From Hyphomonadaceae bacterium (GTDB lineage Bacteria; Pseudomonadota; Alphaproteobacteria; Caulobacterales; Hyphomonadaceae): a DNA stretch of 46,489 bases. A model generated the notes under the pieces. That model was not told the origin of the DNA. It saw nothing but the letters and a program-made list of their open reading frames with translations, and made no database searches. The DNA lies in contig JAOATF010000136.1 of the NCBI GenBank assembly GCA_030158285.1, forward strand, positions 1 to 46,489, read 5' to 3'. A program made the position numbers and the translations under genes. Positions 8,398-18,128 of this stretch are shown here, in pieces. Position 1 is the stretch's first letter, and every line of letters begins with the position of its first letter.

Positions 8398-9558
8398 CTA
8401 CTCTGCGGCGCGGAGCCCATCTTCAATAGCCTTCAGCAGCTGCAAGCTGCCGCGAAGTTCAGACAGCAAGCGCTCTAGCGCTCCGCCTGCGGCGCGTTTT
8501 GCTTTGTTCAAATCTGCTGTCATTCGAGGCAGAGATACGATCGTCCCATATAGAGCTTCCATACCCTCTACGCCCAAAAGAAGGGACCCTTGGAGTTGGG
8601 TGATTGCAGGCAATGCCTCACCCGCTTGATGCGGTTCTCCGAGGTCCTTTACAATGCTGGTATACGCAACAATCGCTCCGGCCATTTTTTCGAAGGCCCG
8701 TTTGTAAACGGGGATGTCTGGCTCAACTTTCGCTGCGAAAGATATCATGTCCGACGCGGCTGCGGAAATCAGCTGTCGCGATTGATTCCGCGGCGGAGGT
8801 CCCGCCGCAGCGTCGGTAATTTCATTCATTCTATCTGCGTGCGCGGATATGGAGTCGCCGAGTTCACTGGTTGCTTCTGAAATTCTCTCAACGGCGGCGG
8901 TCATCTCGCTCAACTCAGCTGCGATGACTTCTTCCAAGTCGAGCAGACCCGGTTCATCGTCTGGTTGTGCCACTTCCCGGCTTTTGCAAAGAACAGGCGT
9001 GGGTGTCTGCTCTCTGGTAGCGGGAGACTCTGCTGCCATACGGGTAATTTGCAGACTTAGATGAATTCGAGCCTGTTTCGCTAGGTCGTGCTCGTCATCG
9101 AAAGCTGCTGAAAGCACGCCTGTTTGCTTGAGCTTTTCTTGAAAAGCCCGCAGCCTTCCAAACTGCTCCGCATCAATGATGGCTAGCGGCGGAGCCGATT
9201 GCTTGAAGTAGAGCATGATCTCGACGTTCTCGCCACGGTCGAGTTTTGCACGTGCAATCTCATACTCCTCGATGCTGCCCGAATCCGCGCGTAAGGTCTT
9301 TGTGCCAGCGCGAGTCCAAAACAATCCGATGAATATGTCATAGTCTTGGGGTGCAGTCTCATTCACTCTTGCCTGGGCGTCTGCTGCTACCCCAGGTATC
9401 GCATGTGTCTCCCAACGCACCAGTTCCAGCAGTACGCCTTGCGATCTTGCGATGGAATAATTCAGCTCGGAAATAACTGCTTCAATGACGTCACGCTCAT
9501 CGGCAACGTCAGACGGAGAAGCGAGGAATACTCGCAGGACTTTGCGTTGTTGCGGCAT
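8398..9558 (-). CDS. DUF4062 (TIR-like) protein with helical C-terminus
   Basis: A 386-residue protein whose first ~110 residues match DUF4062: VLRVFLASPSDVADERDVIE, a central DIFIGLFWTRAGT strand and a GSIEEYEIA segment. DUF4062 has a TIR/Rossmann-like fold and is normally the N-terminal module of large STAND NTPase or WD40 proteins, some in prokaryotic defence and cell-death systems. Here it has no NTPase; residues ~200-386 look helical (EMTAAVERISEATSELGDSI and a later TADLNKAKRAAGGALERLL). No membrane helix is evident. The ATG at 9558 follows GGGAGGG by about 9 nt; an upstream TTG at 9576 is unlikely. It looks less GC-rich than its neighbours and lies between dapF and a hairpin cluster, suggesting acquisition. 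Function unknown; defence is inference. Confidence 0.75.
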   Translation of the reverse strand: MPQQRKVLRVFLASPSDVADERDVIEAVISELNYSIARSQGVLLELVRWETHAIPGVAADAQARVNETAPQDYDIFIGLFWTRAGTKTLRADSGSIEEYEIARAKLDRGENVEIMLYFKQSAPPLAIIDAEQFGRLRAFQEKLKQTGVLSAAFDDEHDLAKQARIHLSLQITRMAAESPATREQTPTPVLCKSREVAQPDDEPGLLDLEEVIAAELSEMTAAVERISEATSELGDSISAHADRMNEITDAAAGPPPRNQSRQLISAAASDMISFAAKVEPDIPVYKRAFEKMAGAIVAYTSIVKDLGEPHQAGEALPAITQLQGSLLLGVEGMEALYGTIVSLPRMTADLNKAKRAAGGALERLLSELRGSLQLLKAIEDGLRAAE

Positions 9559-9622
9559 TGTAAACTGCCCTCCCAATTCACGGGAAAGGCGATTCTAGGT
9601 GAGAGTCTAGCGGGGCTATCCC

Positions 9623-10441
9623 TCAAACCTCGCTCACATACTCCAGCTCGATCGGGCCCGTCATGATGACGTGGTCGGTGGCTTCGCTCCACTCGATCTC
9701 GATGTCGCCACCGTCATTGTGGACGAGGGCTTTGCGGTCGGTGAGGTTGCGGCGGGCGGCGGCGACGATGGCGGCGCAGTTGTTGGAGCCGCACGCGAGC
9801 GTCTGGCCGGCGTTGCGTTCCCAGGTGCGCAGGCGGGTTTCGGTTCTGGAGAGAACCTGCAGGAAGCCGACATTGACGCCCTGCGGAAACAGCGGATGCC
9901 ATTCGACGAGTGAGCCGGCGGCTTTCACGTCGATGGTGTCGAGGTCGGGCACGAAGAAGATGACGTGGGGGTTGCCCATGTTCACTGCGCCGGGGAGTTG
10001 CAGGTAGGGCGCGTCGATGGGGCCGATCTTGAGATCGATGCCGCGCGTGTCCATCCGCTCGGCCAGCGGGATCTCTTCCCACTTGAGGAGGGGCGAGCCC
10101 ATGTCGACGGAGATGCGGGTGGCGCCGAGGCGATCGGCCTTCAGTTTTCCGGCGATGGTCTCGACGACGATCTTGTCTTTTCCGGTCTCCTCCATGACGA
10201 GCCAGGCGACGCAGCGCGTGGCGTTGCCGCACGCCTCGGCGGAGGAGCCGTCCTTGTTCCAGATGCGCATGAAGACGTCGCCACGCAGCGTCTGCTCCAT
10301 GGCGATGACCTGATCGGCGCCGACGCCGGTTTCGGCGTTGGCGAGGGCCGCGATCTGCGGCGGGGTCAGCGCGAGGCCGCCCTTGCGGTCATCGAAGATG
10401 ACAAAGGAATTCCCGGCGCCATTCATCTTCCAGAATTTCAT
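9623..10441 (-). CDS. dapF: Diaminopimelate epimerase
   Basis: DapF converts LL- to meso-diaminopimelate in lysine and peptidoglycan synthesis. The 272-residue length is normal. Both catalytic cysteines are visible: C71 in AEACGNATRC and C217 in TLACGSNNCAA; the latter replaces the more usual ACGTGACA, keeping the Cys. The N-terminal MNGAGNSFVIFD motif is also typical. The gene is oriented like the DUF4062 gene, which starts 64 nt after its stop, and is divergent from the peptidase at 10611, with a repeat-containing intergenic region between them. Confidence 0.95.
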   Translation of the reverse strand: MKFWKMNGAGNSFVIFDDRKGGLALTPPQIAALANAETGVGADQVIAMEQTLRGDVFMRIWNKDGSSAEACGNATRCVAWLVMEETGKDKIVVETIAGKLKADRLGATRISVDMGSPLLKWEEIPLAERMDTRGIDLKIGPIDAPYLQLPGAVNMGNPHVIFFVPDLDTIDVKAAGSLVEWHPLFPQGVNVGFLQVLSRTETRLRTWERNAGQTLACGSNNCAAIVAAARRNLTDRKALVHNDGGDIEIEWSEATDHVIMTGPIELEYVSEV

Positions 10442-10476
10442 GGGGGGAGATTTAGAGGGTTGCGCGGCCGGTTGCT

Positions 10477-10555
10477 AGGGAGTGGGCAGTCGGGAGTGGG
10501 CAGTAGGGCAGGGTTTGGCGCAAAACCACGGCCTACTCTCTATTCCCTACTCCCT
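10477..10555. repeat. Direct and inverted repeat element in dapF/peptidase gap
   Basis: Two copies of GGGAGTGGGCAGT (10478-10490, 10492-10504) are followed by sequence complementary to them: AGGGAGT (10477-10483) can pair with ACTCCCT (10549-10555) and AGTAGG (10502-10507) with CCTACT (10532-10537), enclosing a near-palindrome GTTTGGCGCAAAAC. The whole may fold as one long imperfect hairpin. It looks like a dispersed-repeat unit rather than a simple terminator. Confidence 0.55.
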
Positions 10556-10610
10556 TGCGGCGCCCTGGCGCCGCCGCTAACCCTTTCCGCTCAGAAAACG
10601 AGGTTCGGTC

Positions 10611-12767
10611 ATGCGCACTATAGTGTTGGGTGTTGCGGCAGCAGTGCTGGCGGCGTGTGCGAGCCAGGAGGAGACGACAGTGACGGCCAAAGCCATCGAT
10701 CGGGATGCCCACCTTTATCTGGAAGAGGTGGAGGGCGCCGATGCGCTGGCGTGGGTGCGCGCGCAGAACGAGCGGACGCTGAAGGTGCTGGAGGGGGATA
10801 CGCGCTTCCAGGGCTATTACGACGCGGCGCTGAAGATCGCGACGTCGAAGGAGCGGATCCCGTACGGGTCGATCCGCAAGGGCTACGTCTACAATTTCTG
10901 GCAGGACGAGGCGCATGAGCGCGGCCTGTGGCGGCGGACAACGCTGAGCGATTATGCGGGCGCTTCGCCTGCGTGGGAGACGCTGCTGGATATCGATGCG
11001 CTGGCGACCAAGGAAGGCGCGAACTGGGTCTACAAGGGCGTGCAGTGCCTGCCGCCGGAGCAGACGCGGTGCCTGCTGTCGCTGTCGAATGGCGGCAAGG
11101 ATGCGGTGCGCGTGCGCGAGTATTCGATCGCTGAAGGTGGGGCGAAGGCGGGGTTCGTTGAGGGCGGGTTCGACCTGCCGGAGGCCAAGAGCTCGTTCGT
11201 GTGGGAGAACAAGGACGCGTTGCTGCTCTCGACCGACTGGGGTCCCGATACGCTGACGGATTCGGGCTATCCGTTCGTGGTGAAGCGGCTGAAGCGCGGG
11301 CAGGCGATGGACGCCGCCGGCGAAGTGTTCCGCGGGGCGAAGGACAATGTCGGCGTCTGGCCGCTGTCGATGGAGGACGAGGCGGGCAATCGCTGGTTCG
11401 GCGTGAGCCAGGCCGAGACGTTCTTCACGTCCAGCTATTTCATTTTCCCGCAATCGGGCGAAGGCGCGCCGATCCAGCTGCCGATCCCGAAGAAGGCGAG
11501 CCCGGTGGGGCTGTTCGCCGGATCGCTGGTGCTGACGCTGGAAGAGGACTGGGCGCCGCAAGGCCCCAATTCTCAAGAAGGGGGCCAGTTCAAGGCGGGC
11601 GATCTTGTCGCGTTCAACTGGGCGAGCTTCATGGCGGATGGCCGCCTGGGACAAGTCGAGCTGGTGTTCCGCCCGACGCCGAAACAGGCGCTGCAGGGCG
11701 TCGGCATCTCGAAGAACCAGCTGCTGGTCAACATCTCGGACAATGTCGCGGTCAAGGTGATGGCGTACACGCGGGATGGCGCGAACTGGGTGTCGAAAGA
11801 AGTGCCGCTGCCGCCGAACGGATCGGCGGGCGTGATCTATGCCGACCATGACGAGACGACGGCGTTCCTCGGATACGAAGGCTATCTCTCGCCGGACACG
11901 CTCTACACCTACGACACGACGTCGGGCGACGTGAAACAGCTGCGCCAGTTGCCGGCGTGGTTCGATGCGGGGCCGTACAAGGTCGACCAGCATGAGGCGA
12001 CGTCGAAGGACGGGACGAAGGTGCCGTACTTCGTGGTGCACAAGAAAGAGATCAAGCTCGACGGCACGAACCCCACGCTGGTTTATGGCTATGGCGGTTT
12101 CCAGGTGAGCCAGACGCCGGGCTATTCCGGCACGGTGGGCAAGCTGTGGCTGGAGCAGGGCGGCGTCTATGTGATGGCCAACATCCGCGGCGGCGGCGAG
12201 TTCGGTCCGGCCTGGCACCAGGCGGGTCTCAAGACCAAGCGGCAGGTTGTCTATGACGACTTCATCGCGGTGGCCGAGGATCTGGTGACGAAGAAGATCA
12301 CTTCGCCAAAGCACATGGGCGCGATGGGCGGCTCGAATGGCGGCCTGCTGATGGGCGTGATGTTCACGCAGCGGCCGGACCTGTTCAACGCCATCGTCTG
12401 CCAGGTGCCGCTGCTCGACATGCTGCGCTATCACCTGCTGCTGGCGGGCGCATCGTGGATCGACGAGTACGGCGATCCGGCCGTGCCGGAAGAGCGCGCA
12501 TGGCTCGAGAAGCTGTCGCCCTATCACAATGTCGATCCGGCCAAGACGTATCCCGAAATCTACTTCGAGACGTCGACCAAGGATGACCGCGTGCATCCCG
12601 GCCACGCCCGCAAGATGGCCAAGCTGCTCGAGGACATGGGCAAGCCGTTCTTGTACTACGAGAACATCGACGGCGGCCACTCGGCAGCAGCCAACCAGCG
12701 TGAAACGGCGCGCAGGACGGCGCTGGAGTTCACGTATCTGGCGCGCAAGCTGATCGACGGGAAGTAG
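10611..12767 (+). CDS. Prolyl oligopeptidase family lipoprotein (S9A)
   Basis: A 718-residue serine peptidase of the S9A family, which cleaves short Pro-containing peptides. An N-terminal beta-propeller-like part is followed by an alpha/beta hydrolase domain with the nucleophile in GGSNGGLLMG (Ser about 575), the acid in TKDDRVHPGH (658-659) and the His in GGHSAAANQ (about 690). The N-terminus MRTIVLGVAAAVLAAC is a lipoprotein signal with lipobox LAAC, so it is probably anchored in the envelope. The start has no strong ribosome site (an AACGAGG precedes it), but the signal sequence supports it. It stands alone, divergent from dapF. Confidence 0.92.
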   Translation: MRTIVLGVAAAVLAACASQEETTVTAKAIDRDAHLYLEEVEGADALAWVRAQNERTLKVLEGDTRFQGYYDAALKIATSKERIPYGSIRKGYVYNFWQDEAHERGLWRRTTLSDYAGASPAWETLLDIDALATKEGANWVYKGVQCLPPEQTRCLLSLSNGGKDAVRVREYSIAEGGAKAGFVEGGFDLPEAKSSFVWENKDALLLSTDWGPDTLTDSGYPFVVKRLKRGQAMDAAGEVFRGAKDNVGVWPLSMEDEAGNRWFGVSQAETFFTSSYFIFPQSGEGAPIQLPIPKKASPVGLFAGSLVLTLEEDWAPQGPNSQEGGQFKAGDLVAFNWASFMADGRLGQVELVFRPTPKQALQGVGISKNQLLVNISDNVAVKVMAYTRDGANWVSKEVPLPPNGSAGVIYADHDETTAFLGYEGYLSPDTLYTYDTTSGDVKQLRQLPAWFDAGPYKVDQHEATSKDGTKVPYFVVHKKEIKLDGTNPTLVYGYGGFQVSQTPGYSGTVGKLWLEQGGVYVMANIRGGGEFGPAWHQAGLKTKRQVVYDDFIAVAEDLVTKKITSPKHMGAMGGSNGGLLMGVMFTQRPDLFNAIVCQVPLLDMLRYHLLLAGASWIDEYGDPAVPEERAWLEKLSPYHNVDPAKTYPEIYFETSTKDDRVHPGHARKMAKLLEDMGKPFLYYENIDGGHSAAANQRETARRTALEFTYLARKLIDGK

Positions 12768-12795
12768 GCATCACGCGACCTGCAGGGCTGGGCCG

Positions 12796-13752
12796 CTACG
12801 GCGTCCCCGCCTGCAGGCGTTGATACGCGTCTACCAGCGACGTGTAGGGTGGCAGCGGTACGTTTTCGAGCGCGCCGGTGGACGGGTTCACGATCGGCAT
12901 GCGGATCTCGAAGTGGAGGTGGCGCGTGGTGGCCACAGTCACTGTGCCGTCGGCTGTTCCTGCCTGAATATTGCCGATGCGGCCGAGCACGGCGCCGCGG
13001 CTGACGGGGATGCCGCCGGGTGTGGCGGACAGCTGGGCCTGGGTGTAGGGGCGGCTGGCGAAGTGCATGTGCAGGAAGTTGAAGTAGGTGCTCTCGTCGG
13101 CGCTCAGCAGCTTTGTGTAGTGCGGTTCGATGGCGATGATCCGGCCATCCGTGACGGCGACAACCTGGTTGGCGGCATCATTGGTCTTGCAGAGTGTGCC
13201 GCGGATATCGACGCCCTGGTGGCCTGTCCGGCCGGGGCAGGAGAGGTTGGCCTGCGTGCTGCCGGCGCGCTGTTCGCAGAAATTGTCCTGCCAGGGATAG
13301 CTGTAGTTGCGGCTGTCGCACTGTTCGATGCCGCCCGGATCATTCTGGGCGCCGAGCTTGACGCCGGTGGGCCCGAGCCAGTTCGAATCATAGCCGCCCT
13401 TGTAGCGATAGACTTGCGAGTTGAGGTAGGCGGGGCCGGTCTTCAGCGGAAAGCGCATGCCCGGAAACCAGAGCGTGCTGTCGGTCGTGCCGGTCCAGGT
13501 GGTGAGCCCGTTGAGGAGCTTGCCCGCGGGCATGCAGGCGAAGTTGGACGCAACGCTGCCGGTGGAGACGCATCCGGCGAAACCGGCGGGCGGCGGGGGC
13601 GTCGGCGGGCTGGGCGGCGATGAGGGTGTCGAGACGGGAGGCGGCGGCGTGGAGCCGCTGCCGGCGGGCTTGGGGCCTTTGCATGACGAGAGGGCGAGGC
13701 CGGCGGCGAGCGCGCCGAGCATCAGTAACGCGGGTGAGCGATCAACGCGCAT
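12796..13752 (-). CDS. M23-like lipoprotein (LytM domain)
   Basis: A 318-residue putative lipoprotein: signal peptide ending LALSSC, then a Pro/Ser-rich linker (residues ~27-60) and a C-terminal region with M23/LytM features, namely HQGVD (Hx3D zinc ligands) and HLHFEI (HxH). These are the metal ligands of glycyl-glycine endopeptidases that cut peptidoglycan cross-links, so activity is plausible, though the segment between the motifs is unusual and activity is not certain. Its ATG overlaps the last 11 nt of the upstream gene, which implies translational coupling. Confidence 0.8.
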   Translation of the reverse strand: MRVDRSPALLMLGALAAGLALSSCKGPKPAGSGSTPPPPVSTPSSPPSPPTPPPPAGFAGCVSTGSVASNFACMPAGKLLNGLTTWTGTTDSTLWFPGMRFPLKTGPAYLNSQVYRYKGGYDSNWLGPTGVKLGAQNDPGGIEQCDSRNYSYPWQDNFCEQRAGSTQANLSCPGRTGHQGVDIRGTLCKTNDAANQVVAVTDGRIIAIEPHYTKLLSADESTYFNFLHMHFASRPYTQAQLSATPGGIPVSRGAVLGRIGNIQAGTADGTVTVATTRHLHFEIRMPIVNPSTGALENVPLPPYTSLVDAYQRLQAGTP

Positions 13753-14395
13753 TGATCACCACCAGGTTGCTGGCGATGTCGGTCAATTCCCGCTCGGCAT
13801 TGCATGACGCCGTGCATGTGAGTTCGATCTCGTAGGCGCAGCCGAACTTCGAGAAGGTCATCTGGTTGCCTGTTTCGGTGGCGGTGATCTGGTAGCGCTC
13901 GCCAAGGGACGGCAGCAGGGGGCGCTGGCGTGTCTCGGCCTGCATGCTGCGCACGATCGGGTGATCATCCGGCAGGCGCGTGCCCGAGCACATGCCCAGC
14001 ACGGAGGAGGTCTGGCCGCCGGGATAGCTCGCCGAGAAATTGTAGAACGTCTTGCCGGTGACGAGCTCGGTTGTGTCGGCCCGCGCGGCAGACAGCGGGA
14101 TCAGCACGGCTGCGTTGACGGCAGCGGCCTGCGTGACGAAGCTGGAGAGCTTGCCCTGCAGATCACTTGGCCGCTGGCCGGCCTGTTGCTGCTTGATGGC
14201 GCTCTGGAGCTGGTCGAGGCCCTGCACCTGCTGCGATCGTTGCGCCGCGGTGACCTGAGACCAGTTGGGTTCCACGCGAACAGGCCCGGGCTTCGTGGTG
14301 GGCGCCTGCGGCTGGTTGGGCGTTTGCTGCTGTCGCTGCGCGATGGCGCCGGGCGTGGCGAGCGCAAGCAGGAGTACCAGAGCCAGTCTGCGCAT
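13742..14395 (-). CDS. Secreted hypothetical protein coupled to M23 lipoprotein
   Basis: A 217-residue protein with a signal peptide (MRRLALVLLLALATPGAIA) followed by a Gln/Pro-rich stretch, then a mixed domain with Cys residues near the C-terminus (GMCSGTRL, KFGCAYEI, ELTCTASCNAE). I do not recognise the family. Start 14395 is preferred over an ATG three codons upstream (14404) because GGGGGAG abuts 14404 but is well placed for 14395. The 11-nt overlap with the M23 gene suggests that the two proteins work together in the envelope. Confidence 0.65.
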   Translation of the reverse strand: MRRLALVLLLALATPGAIAQRQQQTPNQPQAPTTKPGPVRVEPNWSQVTAAQRSQQVQGLDQLQSAIKQQQAGQRPSDLQGKLSSFVTQAAAVNAAVLIPLSAARADTTELVTGKTFYNFSASYPGGQTSSVLGMCSGTRLPDDHPIVRSMQAETRQRPLLPSLGERYQITATETGNQMTFSKFGCAYEIELTCTASCNAERELTDIASNLVVINAR

Positions 14396-14804
14396 GATCG
14401 CCATCTCCCCCAGGAGCGAGCTGAGCCCAAGTGTTCGCTGCAGGCTCTGGGGAAGTCAATTGACGGCAAGCAGGCCGCTGGAAACAGCCGCCAAATCAGA
14501 AGCTTTCGCCAACCATCTTTTCGCTGAGCGCCCAAAGGGCAGGGCATGACCGCGTTGGGGCACGGGTCGCGCTCATGGAGTCGCGTGCGATGTGGCCGGA
14601 ACCAGAGGACGCGACGCGCGTTGCCGCGCGCTTGAGTGAACAGCGGTTCAGGCTGTTGCAGACACGATGATGCGAGATTTGTAACCGCGTGTCGCGAGAG
14701 CCGGGAAACGGGACGGATCGATACGAAAGAGGGCGTCGCGGGGGAAATTTGCGCCCCATCTCTGCGTCTAGGTCAGCGAGAGATGACAAACGAGGCCTCC
14801 CCCC
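14396..14804. other. Divergent intergenic region, no gene seen
   Basis: About 410 nt between two divergent units (a secreted-protein/M23 pair on the minus strand and the MacAB pair on the plus strand). I see no supported ORF, RNA gene or clear operator. It presumably holds both promoters. Confidence 0.5.
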
Positions 14805-16121
14805 ATGCCCGCCGATACAACACACACATTGATCGATGCCGATAGCGGCGTGAGCGCGCCCGAAACGAAGCGTAGCGGCGTGGCTGCGCTTGGTCATCAG
14901 GTGAAGAAGCATCGCTGGCTGATCGGCGCGGCGGTGGTGGCGATCATCGCGGCTGCGGTGATGTTCAATCCGTTTGCGGCGCCGAAGACGCAGATGGTGA
15001 CGGCGGCGGTCACGCGCGGCGACCTCGAGCAGACCGTGCTGGCGACGGGCGTGTTGGAGCCGGCGAAGCTGATCAATGTCGGCGCGCAGGCGTCGGGGCA
15101 GGTGAAGAAGCTCTATGTCGAGCTGGGCGACACGGTGAAGGCGGGCGATCCGATCGCCGACATCGACTCGCGCACGCAGGTCAACTCGGTCAGCAATGCG
15201 CAGGCCGCCCTCTCCAACGTGACGGCGCAACGTTCCGCGGCCAGCGCCAGCCTGACGGAAGCGCAGCTGAATTATGACCGGCAGAAGCGGCTCTACGATG
15301 CGGGCGCTGCGGCGAAGGCCGATCTTGATTCAGCGCAGGCGCAGCCCGCCAATGCGCGCGCCAGCCTCGCGGCGGCGGGCGCGCAGATCAAGCAGGCCAA
15401 TCTCTCGCTGAACACGGCGGAGACGAACCTCGGCTATACCAAGATCGTGGCCCCGATGGACGGAACGATCGTGGCGATCGTCACGGAAGAGGGCCAGACG
15501 GTGAACGCCAATCAGTCCGCGCCCACCATCGTGATGCTGGCGCAGCTCGACAAGATGACGGTCAGCGCGGAGATCTCCGAAGCCGACGTGCCGAAGGTGA
15601 CCGAGGGCCAGGAGGTCTATTTCACCACGCTGGGCGATACGCGCACGAAACACTATGCGCAGCTGCGCACCGTGGCGCCCGCGCCGACATCGATCGAGAG
15701 CACGACGTCTTCATCGTCTTCCAGCAACACGAGCGCGGTCTACTACAACGGCCTGTTCGACGTCGACAATGCAGACGGCAAGCTGAAGACCGGCATGACG
15801 GCGCAGGTGAACATCGTGCTCGCCTCGGCAAAGGATGCGATCACGGTTCCGGCGTCGGCGCTCGAGCGCAAGGGGCGCAATGAGTACGCCGTGAAAGTCG
15901 TCAAGGAGAATGGCGAGGTCGAGCAGCGCGCCGTGAAGGTGGGCCTGTCGACCAGCGTGACGGCGCAGGTGACGGAAGGCCTGAAGGTCGGCGAGAAGGT
16001 TGTTGTGGCTGAAGGCGCGACGCAGTCCAGCAGCAGCAACCGGCAGCAGAACAGCAACCCGCTGATGCCGGGCGGCGGATCGCGCCGTGGCATGGGCGGT
16101 GGCGGAGGGCCGCGCCCGTGA
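14805..16121 (+). CDS. macA: Periplasmic adaptor of MacAB-type efflux pump
   Basis: A 438-residue HlyD/MFP-family adaptor. It has an N-terminal membrane anchor (about residues 38-57), a biotinyl-lipoyl half ([20 protein letters not shown]), a coiled-coil hairpin (about 120-205) and a second lipoyl half ([16 protein letters not shown]), then barrel domains. A Ser-rich insertion ([12 protein letters not shown], about 294-305) and a Gly/Arg-rich tail are extra. In the MacAB system the adaptor links the MacB transporter to an outer-membrane TolC channel, which is not present here. It overlaps macB by 4 nt (GTGA). The start lacks a clear ribosome site, so a nearby alternative is possible. Confidence 0.88.
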   Translation: MPADTTHTLIDADSGVSAPETKRSGVAALGHQVKKHRWLIGAAVVAIIAAAVMFNPFAAPKTQMVTAAVTRGDLEQTVLATGVLEPAKLINVGAQASGQVKKLYVELGDTVKAGDPIADIDSRTQVNSVSNAQAALSNVTAQRSAASASLTEAQLNYDRQKRLYDAGAAAKADLDSAQAQPANARASLAAAGAQIKQANLSLNTAETNLGYTKIVAPMDGTIVAIVTEEGQTVNANQSAPTIVMLAQLDKMTVSAEISEADVPKVTEGQEVYFTTLGDTRTKHYAQLRTVAPAPTSIESTTSSSSSSNTSAVYYNGLFDVDNADGKLKTGMTAQVNIVLASAKDAITVPASALERKGRNEYAVKVVKENGEVEQRAVKVGLSTSVTAQVTEGLKVGEKVVVAEGATQSSSSNRQQNSNPLMPGGGSRRGMGGGGGPRP

Positions 16122-18124
16122 CGCCAGCCGCTGATTCATCGACGTATGAGCGTTTCGAGCGTCCGGCAAAGCCGGTCACGCCGCCGCTGATCGAACTCAA
16201 GAAAGTGCGCCGGGAGTTTCCGGCGGGCGACGAGGTGGTCGTTGCGCTGAAGGATGTCAGCCTCACCATCGAGAAGGGCGAGATGGTGGCGATTGTCGGG
16301 TCTTCGGGCTCCGGCAAGTCGACGCTGATGAACATTCTGGGCTGCCTCGACCGCGCGACGCGCGGGACCTACAGGGTGCTGGGACGCGACACGCGGGAGA
16401 TGGCGCCGGATGATCTGGCGGCGCTGCGGCGCGAGCATTTCGGATTTATCTTCCAGCGTTATCACCTGCTGCCCGACCTGACGGCGGCAGGCAATGTGGA
16501 GACGCCTGCGATCTATCTCGGGCGTGATCCGGCCGAGCGGAAAGCGGAGGCGAAACGGCTTCTGGAGCGGCTGGGCCTCAAGGATCGCGCGGGGCATACG
16601 CCGAACCAGCTTTCGGGCGGCCAGCAGCAGCGCGTGTCGATCGCGCGGGCGCTGATAAATGGCGGCGACGTGATCCTGGCGGACGAGCCGACGGGCGCGC
16701 TGGATACGACGACCGGCGAAGAGGTGATGCGCATCCTGCGGCAGCTGAATGCCGAGGGACGCACGATCATCATCGTGACGCACGACATGAAGGTGGCCGA
16801 GCACGCCGACCGCATCATCGAGCTGAGCGATGGCGCAATCATTGCCGACCGGCGGAAGCCGGGCACGGCGGAGATTGCGGCGGATGTCGCGCCGAAATCC
16901 GTCAAGATGCGGCAAGGCGCTGCGAGCTGGCGTGACCGGTTCAACGAGGCGTTCCGCATGGCGGTGCGTGCGATGCGGGCGCACAAGCTTCGCACCTTCC
17001 TGACCATGCTGGGCATCATCATCGGGATCGCGGCGGTGGTGTCTGTTGTCGCGCTGGGCGAGGGGTCGCGGAAGCAGGTGCTGGAGAATATCAGCGCGCT
17101 GGGTACGAACACGATCGATGTGCGGCCGGGATCGGGGTTTGGCGACAGGCGATCGTCGGCCATTCGCACGCTGACGGTGGCGGATGCGGAGGCGATTGCG
17201 GCGCAGAGCTATGTCGATAGCGCGACGCCGACGGTGACGACGAGCGTGACTCTGCGGCGTGGCAATGTCTCGGCGTCGGCGTCGGCGACGGCGAATGGCG
17301 TGGGCGACCAGTATTTCCGCGTGCGCGGGATGAAACTGGAATCGGGTGCGTTCCTGGGCGCGGAGAGCATCAACAATATCAGCCAGGAGATCGTGATCGA
17401 TCCCAACACCAGGTCGACGCTGTTTCCGGATGGCGAAGACCCGCTGGGGCAGGTGATACTGGTGGGGCAGATGCCCGCGACGGTGGTTGGCGTGGCAAGC
17501 TCGACCGGGTTCGGGTCGGAGAACCTCAATGTCTATGCGCCTTACACCTCCGTGTTGCGGCGGTTGCTGGGGCAGGACTATCTGCGCTCGATCACGGTGC
17601 GGGTGGCGGACAATGCCTCGATGGATGCGGCGCAAGCGGGTATCACCGCCTTGCTGAAGACGCGGCACGGCACGGAGGATTTCTATCTCAACAATACCGA
17701 CGAGATCCGCCAGTCGATCGAGCAGACGACGGGAACGCTGACGCTGCTGATCGCCTCCATCGCGGTGATCTCGCTGATTGTAGGCGGTATTGGCGTGATG
17801 AACATCATGCTGGTGTCGGTGACCGAGCGGGTGAAGGAGATCGGCGTGCGTATGGCGGTGGGCGCGCGGCAGGGCGACATCATGCAGCAATTCCTGATCG
17901 AAGCGGTGCTGGTGTGCATGATCGGCGGGGCGCTGGGTGTCAGCCTGGCGCTAAGCCTTGGCTTCATCTTCCCGCTGTTCGGATCGGGCTTCGTGCTCGA
18001 CTTCTCGGTCGCGTCGATCGTGCTGGCGTTCACATGCTCGACACTGATCGGCGTGGCGTTCGGCTTCCTGCCGGCGCGGAGCGCGTCGAAGCTGGATCCG
18101 ATCGAGGCGCTGGCCAGGGAGTAG
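16118..18124 (+). CDS. macB: MacB-type ABC exporter (ATPase plus permease)
   Basis: A 668-residue fusion of an ABC ATPase and a four-helix permease. Walker A is GSSGSGKST, the signature LSGGQQQR and Walker [13 protein letters not shown]. The permease half begins with helix [20 protein letters not shown], has a large periplasmic domain and ends with three helices, the first in [20 protein letters not shown]. MacB-type pumps use ATP to drive export of macrolides, peptides or lipids from the periplasm through TolC; the substrate here is unknown. The GTG start overlaps the macA stop (GTGA), showing tight coupling. It converges with a TetR gene, 4 nt apart. Confidence 0.92.
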   Translation: MTPAADSSTYERFERPAKPVTPPLIELKKVRREFPAGDEVVVALKDVSLTIEKGEMVAIVGSSGSGKSTLMNILGCLDRATRGTYRVLGRDTREMAPDDLAALRREHFGFIFQRYHLLPDLTAAGNVETPAIYLGRDPAERKAEAKRLLERLGLKDRAGHTPNQLSGGQQQRVSIARALINGGDVILADEPTGALDTTTGEEVMRILRQLNAEGRTIIIVTHDMKVAEHADRIIELSDGAIIADRRKPGTAEIAADVAPKSVKMRQGAASWRDRFNEAFRMAVRAMRAHKLRTFLTMLGIIIGIAAVVSVVALGEGSRKQVLENISALGTNTIDVRPGSGFGDRRSSAIRTLTVADAEAIAAQSYVDSATPTVTTSVTLRRGNVSASASATANGVGDQYFRVRGMKLESGAFLGAESINNISQEIVIDPNTRSTLFPDGEDPLGQVILVGQMPATVVGVASSTGFGSENLNVYAPYTSVLRRLLGQDYLRSITVRVADNASMDAAQAGITALLKTRHGTEDFYLNNTDEIRQSIEQTTGTLTLLIASIAVISLIVGGIGVMNIMLVSVTERVKEIGVRMAVGARQGDIMQQFLIEAVLVCMIGGALGVSLALSLGFIFPLFGSGFVLDFSVASIVLAFTCSTLIGVAFGFLPARSASKLDPIEALARE

Positions 18125-18128
18125 GGCG

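Noticed and set aside
10533-12680. Long open frame (about 715 codons) on the minus strand opposite the prolyl oligopeptidase gene
   Set aside because: It is an antisense shadow in GC-rich sequence; its translation is Arg/His-rich without family motifs, and the plus strand encodes a complete peptidase with catalytic residues.
16136-17890. Minus-strand frame of about 584 codons opposite macB
   Set aside because: Shadow frame; composition is His/Arg/Gln-rich and the plus strand carries all ABC motifs.
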